Assembly (NCBI GenBank): GCA_031002005.1
Contig: CM061920.1
Span: 115,620,095-115,684,094, forward strand
Direction: 5' to 3'
DNA from: Vandiemenella viatica
Lineage: Eukaryota > Arthropoda > Insecta > Orthoptera > Morabidae
DNA length: 64,000 nt
The position numbers were made by a program, and so were the translations under genes. The stretch's first letter is position 1; every line of letters starts with the position of its first letter. The notes beneath the pieces were generated by a model that saw only the letters and a program-made list of their open reading frames with translations, searched no databases and was not told where the DNA came from. Positions 55,339-64,000 of this stretch are shown here, piece by piece.

Positions 55339-55574
55339 ACATTATCGGTCGGAACAGGTAAATATACAGGCTGTAAAACGTCCCAGCTACTTCTTTTACT
55401 ACGCTGGAGACAGTCGTATTACTGATCCGGAAGGAAAAAGCGAGTCCCCTATGGCCAAATACTTTGATCGTTTCACATGACGCTTGTTCCACACTCTGGA
55501 TCGCTTTGGTCAGCCCGCGCTGTGTTTGACATAGTCAGAACGCGGCGGGCATCCCTTGTTTGACCGGACCTTTA

Positions 55575-56452
55575 GCGATAAAGTTTTACATTGATATAAT
55601 TTATTATTTTTAATATATTACAGTGTGTTAAAATATAAGAATAACAAAAAAAACTAAAGAATGAAAATCAAATCTAAAGTAATAACTAAAAGAAAGGAAC
55701 AATTTTAAATTATTTTTTTATTTTTTGCTTCTCCGACAAGAAATGGGTAGATTATTTCTACACACGCTAAGACCTGAGTATGTAAGCAGTGGGTAAATGC
55801 TAGCCAAGCAATAAAATAGTTCTTTCTTACTCTTGTTTGAATGGCCACCACCTTCACATTGAAGGAAATATTAATAACGGGGTTTCGGTTTCAGAATGAA
55901 AGAACAAGAATAAACTATTTAGTTCGTGACTAAATTTAATTAATTTTTATTAAATTCGCCATTTATTACCAGTAATTAAAAGTTCAATTTGGCCATGAAA
56001 ACATAAAGGAAATCACGAAGTCTTTTCCATAAAGGTTACCAATTCTTAAAAGCATACACCAAATCTGACATTTTAGTTTTTCCCGGCACATTGATGAAGT
56101 AAATAATTCTTGGGTTTTCTGCCGGTTAATTGATTTATTTAATTCTTTTAACAACATTTCGGCAACTGCCATCGTTGCCTTCATCAGGTTAACTCTTAAA
56201 TACAAAGACAAGACTGTGACTGACTCGCGAGCCAGTTCTGGCTCCTATAAATAGCCTGTTGCCAAGGGAAGCTTCCCGCTGCTCTTTGATTACTCAGCGA
56301 TGCAAACAGCCTCAGACGGTATGAAACCGGTTTGGCCTACGAAACCAAAAACAGCATGCTTCCTTCGAGGTGAGTCACATTTCGTAATTTGTCCAATTAA
56401 ATTTTGAGACTGTTTTAATTTGTTAATATGCCAGAATATTTCTTGAGACATC
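55575..56452. other. No clear gene; contains a hammerhead-like core
   Basis: The minus-strand frame 55984-56211 has no recognisable domain. The phrase CTGATGA...GTTGCCGAAA on the minus strand at 56157-56187 is described separately. Confidence 0.4.
56157..56187 (-). ncRNA. Hammerhead-ribozyme-like core (candidate)
   Basis: On the minus strand the sequence reads CTGATGA, then one extra A, a 6-bp stem GGCAAC/GTTGCC with a 7-nt loop, then GAAA. This is the arrangement of the conserved hammerhead core around stem II. A convincing stem III and an intact cleavage-site strand are not visible, so self-cleavage is unproven. Such motifs are known in Penelope-like and other retroelements. Confidence 0.3.
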
Positions 56453-56719
56453 TCATCGCATTCGTGGGTTGTTACATTCAGTTAATTTGCTTTTGCGAAA
56501 AGCGATTGATCGAAATGCATAATTTTCCAAGTTTTCACAAGTGTCATCTAATTCCTTTAGATTCACATACGTGGCTATTCTCCATGTCAAAGAGTAAATC
56601 TGTGCACCGGTGATGTGATCGAAATAGTATCCTGGACAGGAACTGAATTTTTCAACTATAAAATCTTGTATAGCTACGCTGGCGTGAATTAATAACAGAA
56701 GACCGTACAGTAGTTCCAT
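56453..56719 (-). pseudogene. env: Insect retroviral env-like gene, N-terminal part (second element)
   Basis: The frame begins with a signal peptide (MELLYGLLLLIHASVA) followed by QDFIVEKFSSCPGYYF and TWRIATYVNLKELDDTC, a pattern matched by the env-like relic at 24978-25254. It lies downstream of integrase on the same strand, the expected place for an errantivirus env. The frame is lost after about 88 residues, so the fusion and membrane-anchor parts are absent here. Confidence 0.6.
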
Positions 56720-57124
56720 CTGAAAAGCAAAATAAAAGTTTAGTTAAGTGTACTGTTGAATTCTTTTAAACAAAGCCCGTAATTTTAAATATAAATACAA
56801 AATTGTACATCGTAATGTCACAATCGATTGTTCTCCACTGCGAGTTAAATGTCTCATGCGTGTGGGCTGGTGGCTGGCTCGCCGTGCGTTAACTCTCAGT
56901 GGGCATGCGGCCTTGTCCGCCGGCCTCGACAGATAACTGGTAGCCATCTTGGTATAGTGACTTATCAGGAGTGTGTGAGCGACCATGCCGTGACTCCACG
57001 TGGTGCGGTGTTTACAAAACAAACAACCAAGTGCGTTCTGTTTGTGTGTCTTTACTGCATTTTTCTCTGTTTCCTATCCAATTTAAACGTACTGTAACCT
57101 ACTTTACTGTATATTAAGGTGTCT
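56720..57124. other. Pol-env junction region of the second element
   Basis: GC-richer patch at 56845-57005 with CAAGATGGC on the minus strand, recalling CAAGATGGCC in the equivalent position of the first element (24293). No frame is supported. It may carry splice or promoter signals. Confidence 0.35.
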
Positions 57125-59450
57125 TCTCACTACCGATTGAATTCTTTCGTAATTTATTCAATGATATGGCTTTAATCTATTGGCATGAAGTGTGAGTCGC
57201 TTATATCGACCTAGTTGAATCGTTCCAATCACAACAATAGTTTGTCTATAACCACTGTCAAGCTTCTGCGACCTACCTCTAGGAACGGATTCATCTTTTA
57301 GCAATACTTTGCTTCCAATTTTAAATTCTCGTGTATTTTGTGTTTTATCATAATATTCTTTGTTTTTCTCTTGCAGTCCCTCATTGATCTCTCTAACCTG
57401 TTTGTGTAGTATCTGTAGGATAGCTTTTAGCTCATCTATGTACTCATATGATTAATGAACTTATTTTTGATCACTTTGCAATAGCCCTGGTATGTTTGTG
57501 ATCCTACCGAACATTTGCTCATGTGGCGTGTATCCTGTGGCACTGTGAATACTAGTGTTATATACAAATACAAAATAAGGTAACAAATCATCCCATGTGC
57601 TTTGATTCTTATCAATATAATGCCTCAAATACTCTGAACGATTACGGTGTGTCCGTTCAATGAAGTTACTTTGTGGTCTGTAGGCCAATGTCTGTATCTT
57701 ATTTATCTTTAGTTATTTACATACTTTTTGCAATGTTTCGCAGATAAAGTAACAACCATTGTATGGAAGCAAAATATTTGGCGCTCTAAAGCGTAGGATT
57801 ACTTCTAAGACTAATGCTCGAACCACTGTATGAGAATCCTGTCTGGCTATCGGAATTGTGGTTATAAATTTTGTCAATTCATCCTGGAAAGGCAACACAT
57901 ACTTGTTCCCATTTTTGCTCAAAGGCAGAGGGCTAACAATATCCGCGGCACAACGTTCAAATACATGCTCGGGTGTTTTTGTAAGCTCTAAAGGCATTCG
58001 GGTATGTGGCAATGTGTGTTTGTTCCTCTGGCAACTATCACACTGTTTGACATAATTTCCTATATACGACTTCAAGCCTGGCTACTGAACATATCTCTTA
58101 ATTCGCTCATACATCTTAGTTACACCTAGATGTCGAGAGATGGGGCTGTCATGGCACTCCCTGAGTATGGCTAGTTTTTCTTCCTGATTTAGTGTTGGAA
58201 ATTCCTCATCATTCATCTTATTTGTGCATCTACTGTGGATGTAGGTGTTTCTTCTTCTGTTTGCATTGGTTCATCTGTGACAGGGTCTGATTGGGTTGAT
58301 TCTTGTACCTCGTTACTTCCCTAATTCTGCAACTGTATTTGATTTCCCTTATGATAAACAATTATATAATTGTACTCTTCAAGTTTTAAGCGAAATCTTA
58401 GTAATCTAGAAGGTGGGTCTTTAACACTGAAAATGCAGGTGTGTGGGCGGTGGTCCGTACAAACCGTGAAATGTCTGCCAAAGACGTAAGGTCTAAATTG
58501 CATTACCGCCCATCTAACGGCCAATGCCCCTTTTTCAGAAACGGAATAATGAGTTTCAGCTTTATTTAATGTTCTGGAAATATATGCGACTGGTGTATCC
58601 GAGCTTAATTGTCCCTGAGAAAGCAGTCCTGAAATGGCATACTGAGATTCGTCCGTGCTAATAACACCATTCAAATGGAACATTTTTATTTAATAATTCA
58701 TATAATGGTTTAGCTATCTTACTAATGTTCTCTATGATACGACGATAATAACCTGCATCTCTAATGAATGTTTTCAATTGTTTTGTAGTCTGAGAAGTTG
58801 GGTACTTTAAACTTTTTCAATGTTCTGTCAACTTGTGTCCCAGGTAAGTGACCTCTCTTTGTAGCAAGTTACATTTGTTTGGCTGAAGGCGATGGGTGTG
58901 TGTCCTTAATCTATCAAAAATGTCTCTTAACCTCTCATTGTGTGATTCCAAGTTTGAACCAAAACAGATGATATCATCAAGATATACAAAACATCTATCG
59001 CATTGTAATCCACTCAAAATTACAGTCATAAGCTTTTGAAAACTTGCTGGGGCGAAGACATTGCCATTTTTTGGAACATAAAATGGCCTTGACCTGCACT
59101 GAATGCAGTTAACGGTTGATCAGATTCCTTAATCAAAATTTGCTGATACCCTTGAGCCAAGTCTAAGGTTAAAAGTATTTTGCCTTCCCCAAGAAATCTG
59201 AGATTTCTGAAATTATTGGAAGCGGAAAAACAGTTCCTACAGTAATTTCATTTAATTTACAAAAGTCTACCACAATTCTGTCTCGTTGTTGACCACTAGC
59301 ATCAGGTTTCCTAGTTAGTACATGTATAGGAAAACCCCATTCACTAGTTGATGGAACTATGATCTCATTCTCAAATATTTGATCAATTTCTTTCTGTAAA
59401 ATGGGTTTCATAGAATCTGAAATTCGATACGTGTACTTCTGGCTTCAATT
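57125..59450 (-). pseudogene. pol: Errantivirus-like gypsy pol (second element), decayed
   Basis: On the minus strand, RT starts near 59411 with KPILQKEIDQIFENEIIVPS and RIVVDFCKLNEITVG. The catalytic site FVYLDDI (YxDD) is intact at about 58975-58995. RNase H (58321-58683) carries ISTDESQYAISGLL, EKGALAVRWAV and TDHRP. Integrase (57713-58075) has CDSCQ, the first Asp in RCAADIVSPL, and LLPYNGCYF where the expected Asp-Asn-Gly has lost its Asp. The part at 57461-57688 has IERTHR with the catalytic Glu. The C-terminal domain, ending HANRLKP, runs to about 57150. It is better preserved than the copy at 21881 but broken at several joints. Its 5' end is cut by the hAT copy at 59565. Confidence 0.9.
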
Positions 59451-60462
59451 TGATTTCATGGGTGACTGTGTTGGTGTGTGACAACTTATCTCCTGGGTGG
59501 TGAAATATATCATTGTTCAATAAACAAATTACTAGAATGGATCGCATTTCTTCTTCATTCAAATCAGTGGCGTAGCTAGGGGGCGGTGGGGGCGGTCCGC
59601 CCCGGGTGTCACCCGTTTGGGGGTGATACCCACATTTCGAAAATAGTAATCGAAATTAGTGTGACACAAAAAAAAATAATAATAAACTTCTTTTATCCTT
59701 TGGTGTCGAAACAAGTCTACTTTTATTGTTATGAATATATGTTTTTAGGTTGATCTAGCGCTTTTTCAAATGCGATCCAGGGGGCTGTGTTCATTTGTTA
59801 TAGTAGAATATAATTGTTGGCAATACCGTGCGCTTAAACGAAGAGAGTACCGCTCTGTAGCTCCAACAATCACAAGAAATCGTTCATTGTTGTGCTTGCC
59901 GTCCGTCACTGTTGTTTGGTTTGTTAGAAGCGGCGGTGGATATAATGTAAGTTTTCTTGTATAAAAAGAGGAAGTTTTAAAATTAAAGTTTATATATAAT
60001 TGCTAAAATCATAGTAATTTGACAGTTAAATTGTAAATCCTAGAAAATATTTAGAGAAAATTTGGAAATGAAAACCAAGCGTATGTCGGAATACGCGTAG
60101 TCTAGGTTTTAAAATTGTTTTGCTCATTTAGAATTCCATTAGCTTTCAAGCTAAGATTTACAAGTGCTTTGAAATTTTTCTAGTAATTTTTGAATTTATT
60201 ATCTGACAGATTCGTGATGTACAAACTGAGTACATTTCGCGTTATCGCGTTACACTCTGTGTACCTGCCTATTATCGACAGTGCACCTATATTCGACATG
60301 AAATCGTATCATGTTCGAATTTATGCTAGTAAAAACTGTGCATTAAACTAGCAATACTGTCAGATTTCAAATCAATCTGAACGGGTCCAAGTGTTCATTG
60401 ATGGTATCGTCCGTCGTTGGTAATCAGTTTTTGTAAAGCTTGTGTTTAAAACAGTCGGAACC

Positions 60463-60679
60463 GTAACTGTTGTGTATAGAACTGTTGTGTATAGAACTGT
60501 TGTGTATAGAACTGTAATGTAAATTATATATATTTAAAACTGTAAAGGAAATGAAATGTAAATTGTTAAACTATGGAAATAGAACTGTAAAGTAATGAAA
60601 TGTGAATTGTCATAAAACGCAAAGAACTTGGCTGTGTGGCTGATAAGGCCGAAAGCCATTTAAATAAATAATAAAAAAA
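60463..60679 (+). mobile_element. 217-bp non-coding retroposon with 10-bp target duplication
   Basis: AGTCGGAACC occurs at 60453-60462 and 60680-60689 around this insert. The insert ends in an A-rich tail (AAATAAATAATAAAAAAA). The paralogous site at 27785 has only one copy (AGTCTGAACG) and no insert, which is an empty-site proof. The 5' end has three tandem copies of AACTGTTGTGTATAG, and the 3' end has a small hairpin in GGCTGATAAGGCCGAAAGCC. No tRNA-like boxes are seen. Confidence 0.85.
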
Positions 60680-61166
60680 AGTCGGAACCATGTATCTTGC
60701 TAGCGAAATCGTAACATTAGTAAGCACTTAAATTCTAGGTTCATGTAAGTTTGCTATGCTTTCTTCTGATCGAGAATATGCAAATATGATCGCAATAAAA
60801 TAAATAAGCGTATGATTCTCTATAAATTTTCAATAATAAATTTAGAGAAGAAGAAAATTTGTATTATGGGTAACCCCTCTGTCGAATACAGGTGTATTCC
60901 TTAAATCTACAGGGATGTCGAACTTTTGTTCCTGATCAAACTGAGCGAACATTCAAGCCGTTTACAACATTTTTATTTATATGCTACATAGCGGCGCTAG
61001 AAATGTAAAATTAACACGCAAAGACGGTCTTCAGTACATACAATGTCATATTTAGAAGTCTGTAGCTATGTGTATCTTAGGCGGATAGTAAAATACTTCA
61101 CTTGTGAAGTACTTCATGTAAAGACGGCAGATACCGCAAAGGCATGTTCTTATATTACCTAAGCCT

Positions 61167-61190
61167 TAAAAAAAAAAAAAAAAAAAAAAA
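61167..61190 (+). repeat. Poly-A run
   Basis: About 23 consecutive A near 61168-61190, absent from the paralogous position near 28308, which has T-rich sequence instead. This is a microsatellite-type tract. Confidence 0.7.
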
Positions 61191-61491
61191 CGTTGTTTTC
61201 ATATTGTATTTATTCTATTTTTATGAAGGAACTTAATGTAGAGTTGCTTCTCTGACTATACAGTCTCTCCCAGGGTCTCACGACTTGTGGGACCCGGATT
61301 CTGGGTTTGCACCGATGGAACCCCATCTGGATCTGGAATTGCTTCTACTTGGATCAAGTCACTTCTGTTAACTTTCCTCTCGATATCCCTTGCGAAGTCA
61401 TTTAAATACAACCTATGTTAACGTTTCAACAACAAATGATTGGGTAGTTTTCAATTTTTAAAAAATTTATATTATGGTCGCCCTATAGTTA

Positions 61492-62245
61492 CACTGGCAA
61501 AAATTAGAATCTCACCATGCATAAAGGAATGGTAGAATTTTAGAAAACTTTGAAGATATATCCAATGCCATACCAAGAAGAAATGATAGTAAATGGATCA
61601 GGATAAGTTATTACCTTTAGATACAGTTTTCAGTAAGAAATGCGTCCAACTTGCGCACCAATGCATTCGTGGATTCTTGCCGACATTGAATCAACAAGTG
61701 TTTCGAATGTCTTCTTGGGGTATTTCTCTTTGCGCCTGCATGTTTTTTGCAGTCAGTTATTGCGCAGTTTGTGCTGGGTCACCATGTGATCAAATGTGTC
61801 TACTCCTGGTATCCCAGACATGCTCTATTGGGGACAAATCTGGGGACTGTGCTGTTCAAATTGTGATCGAAACTCCTTGCAAGGCTTGTGTAACGATGGC
61901 CGCAATATGAAGACGGGCATTATCTTGTTGTAAGATGCGATTTGAATGGTGAACATGAAGGGTATCACAATAAGACGGCAGTACCCTGTCCACATAGTGG
62001 TGGGCTGTCATTGTGCCATCAACAACAGCCGACTCAGTCATGCTGTCGAAACTGATTGCCGCCAAAAAATGACACCGGTTACTGCATTTGTGTGATGTTC
62101 TGAAATCACAGCAGGTAAGCCGTTTTCCAATACGCCTCCGAACATGTCGTGAATTATCACTTTGCCACAGACAGAATCGAGACTCGTCTGTAAACACAAA
62201 TGTACGCCACTCACATCTCCTTTTATGTTTGCATTACGCCAGGTT
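61492..62245 (-). pseudogene. Tc1-family transposase fragment (copy 2)
   Basis: This is the partner of 28640-29366, starting at the same TA-CACTGG terminus. The open frame 61856-62197 carries TDESRFCLW (first Asp) and ILQQDNARLHIAA (second Asp, closer to consensus than copy 1). The third motif is lost to a stop just below 61856. The reading of the missing N-terminal half is cut at 62246 by another element. Confidence 0.85.
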
Positions 62246-62579
62246 CAGGGGCGCCGGTTTTTTTGAAAAGCTCGTGGGTGCTCATGCTCCTTTGATGACT
62301 CCTTTTTTTATTAAAAAAAAAAAAAATACTGATGAAGTGTGTAAACTGATTTTGACCGTACCATCACTGACGGGTTGCTGATATGACATCTGACAGGAAG
62401 TATTATATGCCACTTTTTATCCTGAAAACATTTAAGGTTACTCAAAAAAAAATCTTGAAAAATACGAAGTCGCGGGAACCAGTAAGTCTTGCATAATCGT
62501 GAAAATCTCATCTAAATCCGTCGAGTAGATTTCAAGTTATAAGCGAGCAAGACAAAGATTTTGAATTTTCTAAATTTAT

Positions 62580-63044
62580 TCTATACCGAAAACCTACTAA
62601 ATTTCATTAAAATTGGTTCAGTCTTTTTGACGTTATTGAGGAACAAACTTACAGATTTTCAAATTATAATATCAGTTGATAGGTACTAAGGATTTTTGTA
62701 CTGCTAGAAGAATTCAGAATTTTGCGTTTGATTTCTGTTCGCAAGGATCGCTATCGAGAATGCAGTGGTTGGTGCAGCTAGAAGTTAATATGGAGGTACG
62801 AAGAAGAAGAGGGGGAAAAAATAGGGTACAAAATGCTGTGTTGAACAATAATGAATGGATACCTACTATAATCATAATGAAAAATTTATGCAATGTGTAA
62901 CAAAATTTTTACTAGCACGAGATATTTATTAGCATTTGCTCAACGTACAAAATTGTATTACAAATTGTAAGATCAACAAATCAAAATTTATAATTCTAAG
63001 AAGGAAAATCTTATAATATATATAATGATATAATTTGTTGCCAA
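62580..63044. other. No recognisable gene
   Basis: The frame 62676-62900 has a basic tail and no domain. The remaining sequence is AT-rich. Confidence 0.35.
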
Positions 63045-63240
63045 TTAAAACGTATATTGTTGAACAACAGCTGTATTTATAAATTTATCAGCGATTTCTT
63101 GAAGGTCCAAATTATCTGCTATTTCTTGGTTTACCTGTGCTACCATGCAATCATTCAGTCTTTGCTTAGTACTCCTTAAATAAGTGTTTATTCTTCGCAA
63201 TGCTGCTGGAGCCAAGAGTTTAACTCGGGAAAATCCTGTG
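63045..63240 (-). pseudogene. hAT dimerisation domain fragment
   Basis: The minus-strand reading SRVKLLAPAALRRINTYLRS followed by TKQRLNDCMVAQVNQEIAD matches the C-terminal hAT dimerisation region (ALRRIKTYLRSTM...RLN type), as in ZMYM1/ZNF862-like transposases. It is open over about 65 codons without a start codon of its own. Confidence 0.7.
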
Positions 63241-63432
63241 ATCCCGGCTTCAAAAATCGAATGTAATTTGATTGTTCTCCTCGTGGCCCCTTTTGGTTAG
63301 GCCTTCGGTTATTAAAAAACGAAGAATTGAAATCATTTTTACGAAGGTGGTTCTAGCTGTTTATATAGCTTGAAGTTTTTTTATATATAAGATGTAGTGT
63401 GAACGTGACTTTTTAAACTTTTATAAAGCACT

Positions 63433-63585
63433 TTGAGTGAATGCCTTAATAGACTCATCATCTCTTGATGATTTTATCAACGCAGAAACGCTACGAGACA
63501 TGTTTATTTTACAAATTTGGCAAAACAGTTTATCTCTATCTCCATCATATAATAACCATCGAAAAATTGTTTGCCACTTACTTTG
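63433..63585 (-). pseudogene. TTF-type zinc-finger N-terminus of a hAT transposase
   Basis: The minus-strand reading RWLLYDGDRDKLFCQICKI resembles the TTF zinc finger (WLxYD...FCxxC) that begins ZMYM1-like hAT transposases. A stop follows after about 25 more residues (AFTQSAL). Confidence 0.6.
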
Positions 63586-63873
63586 AATATTTCAGCTTCT
63601 TCAATTGAATTTTCAGAAATAACATGTTCCTGGATGGAATTGTTGTACTTAGCTGAGAAGAATTAGGAGTGGAGGGTTCTTCAGGTTTTAGTAATTTACG
63701 ATTTCGAACGACGAATTTATCCGTCGAAACTAGTAATTTTCCGAAATAAACTCGATAACAAAACGCGCAGTGTGCTCTGATAGCACTTGCTTTATTTACC
63801 AGCTCGAATGCTTGGCTTGGTTGTGTGCGTGCTCTTCACAAATCACACCCACACTTACCGCACACTAGATGGT

Positions 63874-64000
63874 CAGTGGCGTAGCTAGGTCAACAAGGGC
63901 CCCGGTGCAAAAAATTTATTTTGGGCCCTCAGGCGAGACGGGCGACCTTTTTTATGCTTTGTGTGCTGGTAGGGGCCCCCTGAACTCTGAGGATGGGGGC
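63874..64000 (+). mobile_element. hAT-type MITE or larger element, left end only
   Basis: It starts CAGTGGCGTAGCTAGG followed by AACAAGGGCCCCGGTGC, matching the interior of the MITE at 27116-27283 closely. It continues to the window edge with GGGCCCTC and GGGGCCCCCTGAAC. The right end and target duplication lie outside. Confidence 0.7.

Larger units (their letters stand above)
50120..55571 (-). mobile_element. PIF/Harbinger transposon
   Basis: The ends AGGCCCGGTCAAACA (50120) and TGTTTGACCGGACCT (ending 55571) are inverted repeats flanked by TTA at 50117-50119 and 55572-55574, the PIF/Harbinger target. A second copy of the motif GTCAAACA(C/G)(A/C)... lies about 85 bp inside the left end and 50 bp inside the right end, likely transposase-binding sub-terminal repeats. 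A HARBI1-like nuclease relic reads on the minus strand near the right end. A 2.17-kb DNA transposon and a 221-bp MITE are nested inside. I see no convincing Myb-like second ORF. Confidence 0.85.
59565..62245 (+). mobile_element. Second, partial copy of the hAT composite
   Basis: It opens with CAGTGGCGTAGCTAGG and GGGTGTCACCC, the same terminus as the 16-kb element, after ATTCAAAT (59557-59564), one expected half of a target duplication. It aligns with 26603-29366 through the Tc1 fragment. At 62246 the shared sequence stops where another element's CAGGGGCGCC end begins. No right end with ATTCAAAT lies in the window. It inserted into the 5' part of the errantivirus-like pol. Confidence 0.8.
62246..63873 (-). 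mobile_element. Internally deleted hAT-like element (ZMYM1-like)
   Basis: The left boundary CAGGGGCGCCGGTTTTTT at 62246 is hAT-like and interrupts the Tc1 fragment. On the minus strand an N-terminal zinc-finger piece and a C-terminal dimerisation piece of one transposase lie within 600 bp, without the catalytic middle. I could not find the matching right end or a target duplication, so the right boundary is a guess. Confidence 0.5.

Noticed and set aside
56744..57097. Frames of 82-92 residues on both strands
   Set aside because: They fall in the GC-richer pol-env junction patch. No domain or homology pattern.
60655..60680. Hammerhead motif in CTGATAAGGCCGAAAG
   Set aside because: The core reads CTGATAA instead of CTGATGA and no second GAAA follows. 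It is only a small hairpin.

Overview
This window reads as AT-rich, transposon-saturated nuclear DNA of a large-genome arthropod, most likely an insect. I recognise no host protein-coding gene and no cellular tRNA or rRNA gene. Nearly every interpretable stretch is a mobile element or a decayed piece of one. The insect assignment is an inference from element types: env-bearing gypsy (errantivirus-like) elements, mariner, piggyBac, and a tRNA-derived SINE whose body resembles orthopteroid-type SINEs. I cannot name the species.

Layout. 1-2217: the gag-protease end and 3' LTR of a Ty3/gypsy element running in from the left. 2218-6669: mostly non-coding, with a very decayed gypsy-like stretch. 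6670-14092: a gag-only gypsy-type LTR element with paired LTRs and a 4-bp target duplication (AGTG); its 5' LTR is split by a piggyBac element (7165-8981, TTAA on both sides). 15476-16875: a minus-strand LINE fragment. 17309-19772: a nearly complete ZBED5/SCAND3-like hAT transposon with 8-bp target duplications and an intron-bearing, broken transposase. 20270-21870: a satellite of about ten ~167-bp monomers. 21881-25790: a decayed errantivirus-like pol plus env.

26603-42577 is the most striking region. A hAT-type terminus at each end is flanked by the same 8-bp duplication, CTAAGATA, so about 16 kb appears to be one transposon grown by nested insertion. It holds a hAT MITE, a Tc1 fragment, a 5.7-kb Tc1/mariner-superfamily element with ~400-bp inverted repeats (itself containing a tRNA SINE and an RTE-like LINE), a ~1.38-kb tandem duplication with internal inverted arms, and an ORF1-only Jockey-type retroposon with a 12-bp target duplication. 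A second copy of the left part of this 16-kb element begins at 59565. It shares the Tc1 fragment and gives an empty-site comparison for a 217-bp retroposon.

43310-44575: a decayed mariner. 47344: a possible Helitron 5' end. 48195-49735: a minus-strand CR1-like LINE interrupted by a SINE. 50120-55571: a PIF/Harbinger element (TTA duplications) holding a second DNA transposon (51735-53908) with a well-preserved hAT-like C-terminal reading frame, and a hAT MITE (54817-55037) inside the Harbinger transposase gene. 56453-59450: a second errantivirus-like element on the minus strand. 62246-64000: an internally deleted hAT transposase and the start of another MITE.

The elements do not act together in a pathway. 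Their relationship is order of insertion, and target duplications at nine insertions (LTR element, piggyBac, three hAT-type elements, Harbinger, the Harbinger-nested element, the Jockey-type retroposon and the 217-bp retroposon) let much of that order be read directly. The 'system' I would look at again is the layered 16-kb hAT composite and its partial paralogue.
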